Shown piece by piece: positions 35,501 to 44,900 of a DNA stretch of 64,000 nucleotides (its first letter is position 1; the number at the start of each line of letters is the position of its first letter). A program made the translations under genes and the position numbers. Origin of the DNA: Pontibacter beigongshangensis. Lineage in GTDB: Bacteria; Bacteroidota; Bacteroidia; Cytophagales; Hymenobacteraceae. The notes under the pieces are model-generated. The model ran no database searches, had not been told where the DNA came from, and saw only the letters and a program-made list of their open reading frames with translations. The stretch spans positions 1 through 64,000 of the forward strand of contig NZ_VFSD01000029.1 of assembly GCF_014332515.1 (NCBI RefSeq), read 5' to 3'.

Positions 35501-37396
35501 TTACCAACCTGGATTCTGACCAAATTCCGGATACATGTTCACCTCGCTGTTCTTAAGTGGTAACCAGTAGTGCTTTTCACTGAACTTGCGTTCCAAAATG
35601 ACCGCCTCTCTTATATTCGCTACCTTGTTTTGTTTAGGATCCTGGGTGTTAAACTCCCCTACCCGGTCAAATTCAATCGATTTCTTGAGTGTATAAGGGC
35701 TTTCTATTAACTGTAACCAGCGGCGAAGATCATTAAAGCGGTGTCCCTCAAAGGCAAGCTCCACTGCGCGCTCGCGTCTTAGCTCAGCCATAAACGCATC
35801 CATGGAGCCCTGAAACTTGCCAGCCACCTGCCCTACTCCGGCTCTGTCGCGAAGAACATTGATAGCCTCCACTGCATTCTTACTGTAGCCAGGAGCTTTG
35901 CCGGTAGGAGAGCCGTAGGCCTGTGCAGCTGCCTCAGCATACATCAGATAGATGTCGGCTAATCGCATGTAGGGGATTTTTATGTGCAGGCTGTTACCAT
36001 AATCGAAGCCACCGTCGTACCTGTTAGCCGTTCTTGGAATGAATTTGTACAGCAGGTACCCCGTGCGGCTGCCAGTAGCCACGTTTCTGTAATTACCGCC
36101 GGTGTATAGGTTCGCATACCGGATAGTAGGATCCGTGCCTGCAGGAAGGCTTCCCTGCACTGTTTTCACACCATCATACACAATGTCATGGTAAAACCGT
36201 GGGTCGCGGCCACGCCAGGGGTACTCAGGATCGTAACCAGACTCCGGATCAGCCTTTGTTATATCTGTGATAGGCAGCCCGTTTGCCATACCATAGTAGT
36301 TTACATAATTGGATGTTGGCAGAAAGCTGATCGTCTCATCTGTCAGCAGTGGGGATGGCTGGTACTGCTTGCTTGTATTCCAGTTCGATCCGTTTGCTCC
36401 CCATGTGGGCGAACGGAAAATGGCCTCCGTGCCTCCCGGCATCCGCCAGTTCTGCCCTGTGGTATAAAAGTTACTTGAATACTGGGCAAAAGGAAGCAGG
36501 GCATATTGGGTTTGCCCGCTCTCTACCAGGTTCAATAACTCACCAAACGTTTCAGCGGCTTTTTTGCTCAATTCCTGGTCATATGTCTTGGTTCCTTTGG
36601 ACACCTGGTTCATCAGGGGGCTTGCGGCCCAAAGCTGATTTTTCCCTAAATAACCCAGCGCCATGATCTTGTTGATGCGCAGGTCATTCTTGCCAAGTGT
36701 TCTTCTGCCTGCAGTGGTGTTGTCCCAGTTTATGGGGAGTAAGTCCGCCGCTGCCCTGAAATCCTGCGCCGCACGTTCTGCGCATTCCTGGTAACTAAGC
36801 CGGGGCAGCCGTAAGGGCTGATCAGAAGGAAGCACATAATCGATGTAGGGGAGGCCTCCGAAGTATTGCATAAACTGGAAATGAAACCAGGCTCTGAAGA
36901 AAAGGAGTTGCCCTTTTATGAGTTTTTTCTCTTCTTCGGTGGCATCTGTCATTTTATCCAGGTTCTCAAGTCCGATGTTGGCTTTGCGTATGCCATACCA
37001 GCCCAGTGGCCATAGCCTTTTCTGCATCCGGTCGTTAGAGATGGTGCTTGGATTGCCGCCGCCATCCATCCAGCCGGCGCCCCAGCCGTCATGCTGCCGC
37101 TGCCATCCCCAAAAATCTCCGTTCTCTATTTTAACTATAAAGTGGAAAGTCTGGGAGGTAGACTGAATTTCGTCGTCTCCCCAGTTCCAGGAGTTGGTCC
37201 AGTAGGCATTGGTAAAGTCTGGCACGCAGTGGTAAAGCTCTTCCGTAAAGCCCTGAAAATTAACAAAGTTTCGAAAGGCATCATCCTGAGACACAACAGA
37301 ATCAGGTGTTCTTTCCAGGTATTCTTCGCAAGAGGCAAACAAGATTAAACTCAGAGCAAAACTTCCTCTTACAATATATTTCAACAACTTTTTCAT
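35501..37396 (-). CDS. SusD/RagB-like glycan-binding lipoprotein 1
   Basis: A 631-aa lipoprotein (LILFASCEEYLERTPDS). SusD N-terminal domain with LIKGQLLFFRAWFHFQFMQY (TPR helix) and C-terminal RagB/SusD domain with IPYMRLADIYLMYAEAAAQ and RRERAVELAFEGHRFNDLRR. It partners SusC1, 11 bp upstream, in binding and delivering xylan fragments. Confidence 0.95.
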   Translation of the reverse strand: MKKLLKYIVRGSFALSLILFASCEEYLERTPDSVVSQDDAFRNFVNFQGFTEELYHCVPDFTNAYWTNSWNWGDDEIQSTSQTFHFIVKIENGDFWGWQRQHDGWGAGWMDGGGNPSTISNDRMQKRLWPLGWYGIRKANIGLENLDKMTDATEEEKKLIKGQLLFFRAWFHFQFMQYFGGLPYIDYVLPSDQPLRLPRLSYQECAERAAQDFRAAADLLPINWDNTTAGRRTLGKNDLRINKIMALGYLGKNQLWAASPLMNQVSKGTKTYDQELSKKAAETFGELLNLVESGQTQYALLPFAQYSSNFYTTGQNWRMPGGTEAIFRSPTWGANGSNWNTSKQYQPSPLLTDETISFLPTSNYVNYYGMANGLPITDITKADPESGYDPEYPWRGRDPRFYHDIVYDGVKTVQGSLPAGTDPTIRYANLYTGGNYRNVATGSRTGYLLYKFIPRTANRYDGGFDYGNSLHIKIPYMRLADIYLMYAEAAAQAYGSPTGKAPGYSKNAVEAINVLRDRAGVGQVAGKFQGSMDAFMAELRRERAVELAFEGHRFNDLRRWLQLIESPYTLKKSIEFDRVGEFNTQDPKQNKVANIREAVILERKFSEKHYWLPLKNSEVNMYPEFGQNPGW

Positions 37397-37407
37397 GATA
37401 GTTTAAA

Positions 37408-40400
37408 TTAGAAAGTGATGTTTGCGCCCAGGTTATATCTTTTTACAGTAGGGTAAGCTCCCTGAGAAGCCCATCCGGTACCTGCAAAATTCGATTCTCT
37501 GTCGTCAGGCATCTTCGTCCATAAAAGCAGGTTGTTACCATTTATGAAAATCCTCATGTTGTTTATCCCCAGGCTCTTTATAAATTTAGCCTCCAGGTTG
37601 TAAGCGATTTCCAGGTTTTTCAGACGGATGTAGGAACCATCAAACATGTATTGATTGCCTCTGTAGTAACCGGCTGGCGTAGAGATCCAGCGCGGCAGTG
37701 GGGTATCGGCGTTCATGTTGTCTTTAGACCAGTAGCTGCCTTCGTCGTACACCACATTGTTCTGGGAACCGAAGCTATTGAACACCACCTGCCGCGTTAC
37801 GTTATTCACGCCGTAAAACTGCACAAAGCCGCTAAAGCCTTTCCACTCAAACCCTAGGGTAGTGTTGTAGGTGTTTTCCGGATTGCCGGAATACCCGTAA
37901 GGAATGTTGTCCTGGGCATCGATCACACCATTGCCATCAAAGTCTATGATGTGGTAATTCCCTGGTATCTTTTCGCCGTCGTTTTGGTTGTGGATAGTGC
38001 TGCCGTACAGTTCATCCCAGGTGTTATAATAACTATGGCTTACATGCGAAAAAGCCTGGCCTATCCTTTTTTCTGCTCTCTTTAAATAATCAGGAAGCAA
38101 TTGCGGGTCGTCGGCGTAAATCACTTTGTTTCTGGCATGCGTCATGTTCATGTTAGACCACAGGCGTAAGCCATTGCCAAACTGGTAATTCAGGTTCAGT
38201 TCATATTCGAAACCCTGGTTCTGCACTTCGCCCAGGTTGGCTGTGGGAGCCTGTGTACCGTAATAGGAAGGAATGGCACGGCTGCCACCTGGTAACAGAA
38301 TCTCCTTGCGCCTGTCGTTGAAATAATCAATGCTACCTTTTACAAAGCCTTTCAAAAACTCAAATTCTAAACCTACGTTTCCTTTTGTCACCGTTTCCCA
38401 ATGCACGTCCGGGTTTCCTACATCGGTTTCTCTGTACCAGGTATAGGGGCTTTGCTCACCGCCCTCTCCCAGCACACCCAGCTGAGCGCGTCCTGCATAG
38501 GCCCAGTTCGTCATAAAGAGCCATCGCCCTTGCACATGATCATCCCCGATCTGCCCGTAGTTGGCCCTGATCTTGAGGTAATCCAGGAAGGTGATGTTTT
38601 TCATGAAATTCTCATTGGAGATCATCCAGCCGATGCCGCCAGACTGGAAGAAGGCGAAACGGTTTTCTTTGCTGAATTTTTCTGAACCGGTGTAGGCCCC
38701 GTTGTACTCAAACATGTACCTGCCGTCGTAGTTGTAGGTGGCACGGTACACCCAGTCCTCCCGAACGCGCGGCACTTCACTTCCGGTAGCATACTCGTTG
38801 CGGTTCACCAGGCCCATAGAAGTAATGTTGTGCTTCTGCCCAATGGTGGTGGCATAGTTAAGCTGTGCCTGGTAGAACAGGCGGCGTTGCGAGACGTCGT
38901 TATTCACGGCCCCGGCAGTGGTAGTCCAGGCTACCGGCTCCTGAAAATCAAACCTGTTGTTGGTGTCGAAAGCCTCCCGGTAGTACACCTGGCCGGTGGC
39001 CGGGTCGATCCACTTCTGCTGGGTAGGGTTGTTCGAGTCGTTAATGCCTCTTTGGGCTTCTACAAAGGTGTTATCGAAGGCGAGGGTACCGGCAAACCTG
39101 AGGCCTTTGGTGATGATATCCAGGTTCTGCTCCAGCGTAAAATCTGTGTTCAGGCGCGCGGTTGTGGTAATTCTGGTACCAGTGGTAGCCATTAGCCGCA
39201 TAGAGTTTTCTGCCCTGCTGGCGATTGGTGCATAATAGCCCCATGAGCCATCAGCATACCGCGGATAAAATACATCGGGGGCATTGTTGTAGGCAGCAAT
39301 CCAGGAGTTGTATTCATTTACATCTATCCGGGGCCTTTGCTGCACGCCGTAAGAACCGGAAAGGTTACTTTTTAAAACGGTGGTAGGTGTTAGCCTGAAA
39401 TCCAGGTTGCTCCGTACGTTCATGCGGTTAAAGCCGTAACCGCCCTGATAGCCTCTGTTATTGTCGTTCACCTTAAAAAGGTCGTTTTCCTGCAGAAAGT
39501 CTACACTGGTAAAGTATTTTACAAGTTCGGTTCCGCCACTTACGTTGAGACTGGCGTTATAAGACATGGCGTAATCCTTAAACAGCTCTTTCTGCCAGTC
39601 GATGTTAGGATAGCGCTCCAGTTCCTCAGCGTTGGCCGGATTCCGGTACCTTTCAATAACTGCCTGCGGAACATAATTTGCCCAGGCTTCGGGCTCCAGC
39701 GATAGCTCGTTTTCGATTACACGGTTCCGAACCTGGTACGTGTCATAGGCATCGGCTTTGCCTGGCATTCTGGAAGGTGATTTTAAAGTGCTCTGCACCC
39801 TGGCCCTGATCAGGGCTTTTCCTTCTTTTCCTCTCTTGGTAGTGATCAGGATAACGCCATTGGCTCCCCTTACGCCATACACCGCAGTAGCCGAGGCATC
39901 TTTAAGTACAGACACAGACTCAACCGAGCTGATGTCCACACTGTTCATGGGCCGTTCAATGCCATCTACTAAAACCAATGGATCTGCTCTGTTCCAGGTA
40001 CTGCTTCCACGAATCAGTATCTGTGGGTCTTCCTCACCAGGCATGCCGCTGCTAGCCATCGTTACCACACCGGGCACGTTACCTGTTAGGGCTGCCCCAA
40101 TACTTTGCACACCGCCAGACCGTTCCAGCACCTCCCCTTTGGTTTGCGTAATGGCGGCAATAACGCTTTCTTTCTTCTGTTCCCCGTATCCCACCACTAC
40201 AACCTCACTCAACGTCCTGGAATCTGGCATTAAGGTAATGTTGATCACGCGCTGAGCGCCAACGGCTACTTCCTGTGTTAGGTAGCCTATATAACTAAAA
40301 ACCAGGATCGATTCGGAGGAAGGTACATTTAACGTAAAGCTGCCGTCAATATCCGTAGCCGTACCGATACTTGCACCTTTCACATATACGCTTACACCCG

Positions 40401-40641
40401 GCGCACCTTGTTTCTCGTCGTTTAATATAACCTTGCCGGTAATTGTTCTGGTTTGCGGCGGGGTGGCCGGTACACTGGCTGATGAGGCAGCCCGTTCAGC
40501 CAGGATAAAAATTTCGTCATGGTTTTTTGGATGGAAACTGTTTTCAGATGCCCATGATACGCCAACCAAAAAACATTGAACAGAAACCCCTATAAATGCA
40601 TATTTGACCATATGCAGGTTTTGTCGTAGCATTTTTTTCAT
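37408..40641 (-). CDS. SusC/RagA-family TonB-dependent transporter 1
   Basis: A 1077-aa outer-membrane transporter and first gene of the xylan operon. Long signal region (about 1-31), carboxypeptidase-D-like domain (about 64-145; GKVILNDEKQGAPGVSVYVK), plug (about 155-275) with VVVGYGEQKKESV and SVLKDASATAVYGVRGANGV, and a barrel ending RYNLGANITF. With SusD1 it imports xylan oligosaccharides using TonB energy. Its promoter, 41153-41261, carries the four-box operator array. The predicted transcript has a leader of about 500 nt. Confidence 0.95.
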   Translation of the reverse strand: MKKMLRQNLHMVKYAFIGVSVQCFLVGVSWASENSFHPKNHDEIFILAERAASSASVPATPPQTRTITGKVILNDEKQGAPGVSVYVKGASIGTATDIDGSFTLNVPSSESILVFSYIGYLTQEVAVGAQRVINITLMPDSRTLSEVVVVGYGEQKKESVIAAITQTKGEVLERSGGVQSIGAALTGNVPGVVTMASSGMPGEEDPQILIRGSSTWNRADPLVLVDGIERPMNSVDISSVESVSVLKDASATAVYGVRGANGVILITTKRGKEGKALIRARVQSTLKSPSRMPGKADAYDTYQVRNRVIENELSLEPEAWANYVPQAVIERYRNPANAEELERYPNIDWQKELFKDYAMSYNASLNVSGGTELVKYFTSVDFLQENDLFKVNDNNRGYQGGYGFNRMNVRSNLDFRLTPTTVLKSNLSGSYGVQQRPRIDVNEYNSWIAAYNNAPDVFYPRYADGSWGYYAPIASRAENSMRLMATTGTRITTTARLNTDFTLEQNLDIITKGLRFAGTLAFDNTFVEAQRGINDSNNPTQQKWIDPATGQVYYREAFDTNNRFDFQEPVAWTTTAGAVNNDVSQRRLFYQAQLNYATTIGQKHNITSMGLVNRNEYATGSEVPRVREDWVYRATYNYDGRYMFEYNGAYTGSEKFSKENRFAFFQSGGIGWMISNENFMKNITFLDYLKIRANYGQIGDDHVQGRWLFMTNWAYAGRAQLGVLGEGGEQSPYTWYRETDVGNPDVHWETVTKGNVGLEFEFLKGFVKGSIDYFNDRRKEILLPGGSRAIPSYYGTQAPTANLGEVQNQGFEYELNLNYQFGNGLRLWSNMNMTHARNKVIYADDPQLLPDYLKRAEKRIGQAFSHVSHSYYNTWDELYGSTIHNQNDGEKIPGNYHIIDFDGNGVIDAQDNIPYGYSGNPENTYNTTLGFEWKGFSGFVQFYGVNNVTRQVVFNSFGSQNNVVYDEGSYWSKDNMNADTPLPRWISTPAGYYRGNQYMFDGSYIRLKNLEIAYNLEAKFIKSLGINNMRIFINGNNLLLWTKMPDDRESNFAGTGWASQGAYPTVKRYNLGANITF

Positions 40642-41152
40642 ATAATCATTTTAATTTAAACTATTTGAATGGCTCTTATAATCAACCAATACCACCAACT
40701 GATAATCAGCTGGTTAACCAACACAATCATCTAAAGCAGCGCAAAAACAGCCTTCCCGCTAATTTCTAACTGGTGTCTATTCCCATATTGACAGGTATTA
40801 AGTTTTATTGATTTTTCTGCACCTCACTTCCCGGCTGTCGTGCAGGCTGTAGCTCTGGCAGTACTGTTATGCAGGCGTCTCAGGAAAATTTGAAAAGAGA
40901 GGTGTCCGTAAGGCGCTGCCCCAACTACACGTCTGTAGGAAACCTTGCCTGCCAAAGGCCTTTTGCCTTCTTTCTGAGTATCAGCAACAGGCTGCTCACG
41001 CCCACCCCGAAACCTTAGTTTTGTTCATCTTCCCAAACCATTCTAATTACTCCTGATCACCGCCATTATCAGACAGCAGCCCCTGCATCGGTCTTACAAC
41101 AAAAGACTTAACAGGCCGCCACTTAACAAACATTAGTTTCTATAGCCATGAG

Positions 41153-41160
41153 CAAATATA
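41153..41160 (-). promoter_or_regulatory. -7 promoter box of the SusC1 operon
   Basis: The minus strand reads TATATTTG, a perfect TAnnTTTG. It lies 30 bp from the proximal operator box at 41191. There is no good -33 element, which is usual for activator-dependent promoters. The leader to the SusC1 start would be about 500 nt. Confidence 0.75.
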
Positions 41161-41190
41161 TTTCATTGGAGCTGATAGCGAACACGATCA

Positions 41191-41261
41191 TGTTACACAG
41201 ATTATTCGCCATGTTACATTTGCAGAATTTGGTGTTACACGTACTTGTGCCGCTGTAACAT
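41191..41261. promoter_or_regulatory. Four-box operator array with 21-bp period
   Basis: Boxes on the plus strand: TGTTACAC (41191), TGTTACAT (41212), TGTTACAC (41233) and TGTAACAT (41254), spaced exactly 21 bp. All four keep 7 of 8 positions. The distal box continues into TATGGCCAAAT, as in the GH10 promoter. It is the most likely binding site of the hybrid regulator encoded at 41987. Confidence 0.85.
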
Positions 41262-41391
41262 TATGGCCAAATTTACATGGGAGGCCGTTTTTCGCCGGCT
41301 GTTACAAAGTAGGTCAGAAGCAAGGTGGGAGTTCTGAATTGATAGCCGCCTCTGGTGCCGGACACAAAGGTCGGTTTAAGCATTCATTCCG

Positions 41392-41438
41392 AATTATTCG
41401 AATGAAAATGCCCCTCCGGAGGCGCCGCTGCCTTGATG
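41392..41438 (+). repeat. Dispersed intergenic repeat, copy 12
   Basis: On the plus strand: AATTATTCGAATGAAAATGC, CCCTCCGGAGG, then a GC-rich tail. It forms an imperfect inverted pair with copy 13 across 218 bp. Confidence 0.85.
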
Positions 41439-41656
41439 CTACCTGGTGTTACGGAGCCGATGAAGTATGCTGGCGCTGGTGCAGGAATCTGTGCCGTACC
41501 TATGTCTGCCGAATAAAGACGCGGCCGAACCTCTGTAAAATGGCCTGAGGAAGAGTGCAGGTTTGGTTGAGCAAAAAGGCTCAGGTTATCAGAAGATCAG
41601 TTTAAAAGGCTGCATATGCCACATAAAGTTTTACAAATAGCCTTGTGTGCTATTAT

Positions 41657-41700
41657 CAGCAGCAGCACCTCCGGAGAGGCATTTTCATTGGAATAATTTG
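41657..41700 (-). repeat. Dispersed intergenic repeat, copy 13
   Basis: On the minus strand: AATTATTCCAATGAAAATGC, CTCTCCGGAGG, then TGCTGCTGCTGA. It matches copy 12 closely in inverse orientation. Confidence 0.85.
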
Positions 41701-41986
41701 ATGGGAGGCACCCAAAGAATATTTTAACTAACATTAGTTATGTATATTGAAAATATTGCCAGCTTATTTTATCTTGGTTATTTGTTAGGCGAAAACTAAT
41801 TTTAATAAAGGCCTGGCTACACCTTATACTATCTCAACAATTTACTTAATTAAAGGAGCAACGAAATATACTTTGTAGCACTGTCAATAAACTAATCCTG
41901 CTAACAGCATGTTGGCAGGATTAACTTATCCTGAGCAGAATTTCATGGCCGGTTAAGCCTGCTGTACACCCCATACCTTTTTTACA

Positions 41987-44900
41987 TTGAAAAAAATATA
42001 CAAGCTTTTACTGCTGTTATGCTGGACCTCTCATTTGGCATATGCGCAGTCCGGGAAAATGTTCTCCGTGGATGTGGAACTGTCCAACAGCCTCATCTAC
42101 CAGGTTTTTCAGGATAGCAAAGGCATTATCTGGATTGCCACGGAAGATGGGCTGAACCGGTACGATGGCTCCAAATTTACCATCTACAAACATGACCGGC
42201 AGAACCCGCAATCGATCCTTAACAATTATGTGCGCCTCCTGTTCGAAGACAGAAAAGGGCACCTGCTGGCAGGATACTTTAGCGGCCTGCAGGTATACGA
42301 TCATGCGACAGATACATTTAAGCAAATCCGCCTGTTAAAAGAAGGCGCCGACGAGCACGATGCCCACATCCTGCACATGACCCAGCGCAAAAACGGGGAA
42401 ATCCTCATCGGGACGGCAGGATTCGGCGCCTTTTCGCTACGGTTTGAGGGCGATGAACCTATCGTACAGCAGATTCCGCAACAGATCCCGGCTAACCTTG
42501 TCAACTACCTGTTTGAAGACAGGGATCAGAACCTTTGGGTATCGTCTCAGGACAAAGGACTTTTCAGGGTGGGTAAGGATGGCAGCATCAAAGACTTCCT
42601 CAACTCCAAAGACTTACCGAAGAACTCCATTACCGGTATTTGCCAGGATAAGAAGGGCACCATCTATGTCAGCAGCCTGAGCCACGGACTTTTTATCCAT
42701 ACCAAAGCCACCGACGAATTTAAACAGGTTCCCTTTTCACCCTCTCCCAACTTACCTATTACTACAATGCACCTGGGCAACAAGGACGAAATGTACCTGG
42801 GCACCGATGGCGAAGGCATAAAAATCTATGACCTGAAGAAAAAAATTATTGCGGAAGGAAATTTCAATGTGGCGACCTTCAATTTCGAAAAATCGAAGGT
42901 ACATTCTATTCTGGAAGACAAGGCCGGCAACCTCTGGCTAGGCATTTACCAGAAAGGCGTTATGCTGCTCCCGGCCAGCGTCAGCAATTTCAAGTACATC
43001 GGGTATAAATCAAGCCACAACAATGTTATCGGCTCCAATGCTGTCCTTTCTATCCTAGAAGACCATGAGGGCACGCTCTGGGTCGGTACCGATAGCGACG
43101 GCCTTTATGCAATAGACCCGGATGGAGAACAAAAAGCACATTTCAGCCGCACATCAGACCCCGCCTCCGTCTCCTCCTCCATCATGAGCATTTACGAAGA
43201 CTCGAACCAGACCCTTTGGCTGGGCTCATACCTGCACGGCCTGGCCAAGCTGAACCGCAAAACAGGAAAGTGCGACTACATCACGACCATCCGCGACAGG
43301 AACTCCCACCAGGTGGAGCGTATCTTCAGCATGGTGGAAGACAGGCAGAAGACACTTTGGATCGCCACGATGGGAGCCGGCCTGTTTTCTATGGACCTGC
43401 AATCAGAGCAAATTACCCAATATGTTGCCGAACCAGGTTCGGCCGGGGCGAGCATCGACAAGTTTGTGCACAACCGCTGGATTAACTGCCTGCTGCTGAC
43501 AAGCAATGATAAACTATACATCGGCACCTACGATGGCCTGGGCTGCCTGGACTTGAAAACCAGGAACTTTGCTTCTACACACGGCACCAACCGTTTGCTG
43601 CATGGCCTTATTGTTTATTCCTTATATGAAGACAAAAAAGGGAATATCTGGATTGGCACCTCCGAGGGTCTGATGTATCTGGATGGCAGGACCAAAGAAA
43701 TAAAGGCCTACACCATGGACGACGGGCTGCCCAGCAATGTTGTAACGGCAGTGAAAGGAGACACGGCCGGCCATATCTGGATCAGCACCAACTTTGGCAT
43801 CACCAAGCTGAACCCCGAGGGCGGCAGCTTTATTAATTATTTTGCCAGCGACGGCCTGCAAGGGAACGAGTTCAGCAGAGGGGCGGCGTTCGTAAACGGC
43901 AAAGGGCAGATTTTCTTTGGAGGAATCAACGGCATCAGTTACTTCCACCCTGCCGAAATCCCTGCCGTAATTTCCGCTCCCGGCAAGAAACTGGCAGCCC
44001 GCATCACAGGCTTTTATGTGCACAACCAGGCCGTGAAGAAAGGCACGAAATCCGGCAGGTACAACATTGTGGACGCCGCTGTGATGGATGCTGAAAGCTT
44101 TCACCTCTCCCACAACGACAACTCCTTTAGTATAGAGCTAGCTACCATGGATTTTGCCAATCCGGAGCGGATAACCTACCAGTACTCGCTGCAGAATGGA
44201 GACTGGGTTAGCCTTCGGCCGGGCACTAACACCGTTAACTTTACCGATCTGGCTCCCGGCACTTATCGCTTCCGATTCAGAGCCAAAGATTACAGCCATT
44301 ACGCCGATGCAAAAGAGGTCTCTATTATCATATCGCCGGCCTGGTATTTTTCTGACTGGGCGAAATTAGTTTACGGGCTCCTGCTGGCCACCGTCGTTTT
44401 GCTGGTGGTGCAGCAGATACGCCACCGGCAGCGCACACGCCGGAAGATACAGGAGCATATGCAGGCAAAACAGATCAATGATGCCAAGTTGCAGTTCTTT
44501 ATCAATATCTCCCACGAGATCAGAACACCCATGACCCTGATCATCAGCCCCTTAAAAAAGTTGATGGCAATAGACAAAGACCCAGGCCGCCAGAGGACTT
44601 ACACCACCATGCAGCGCAATTCTGAACGGATCCTGCACCTGATTAACCAGCTGATGGACATCCGGAAGATAGACAAGGGGCAAATGCAGCTGAAATTCCA
44701 GGAAACCGAGATGGTAGGGTTCGTACAAGAGCTCTGTGCCATATTTGCCGAACAAACCCAGGTCAAGAATATCAAACTCCTTTTCCACCACAACATGGAG
44801 CAGCTGCCCGTGTGGGTAGATCCTGATCATTTCGATAAGGTGATCCTGAATGTGCTGTCCAATGCCATCAAATTCACTCCTGAAAACGGCAAAATTGATG

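Larger units (their letters stand above)
40642..41986. other. Divergent regulatory region between SusC1 and the regulator gene
   Basis: A 1345-bp region without a supported gene. It contains the SusC1 -7 box and operator array (41153-41261), a further out-of-phase TGTTACAA at 41300, and repeat copies 12 and 13 facing each other at 41392-41700. No exact TAnnTTTG box was found for the plus-strand regulator gene. Confidence 0.7.

Noticed and set aside
41339..41548. 69-aa plus-strand frame before the HTCS gene
   Set aside because: Runs through repeat copy 12 and has a Cys/Trp/Arg composition typical of non-coding GC-rich DNA.
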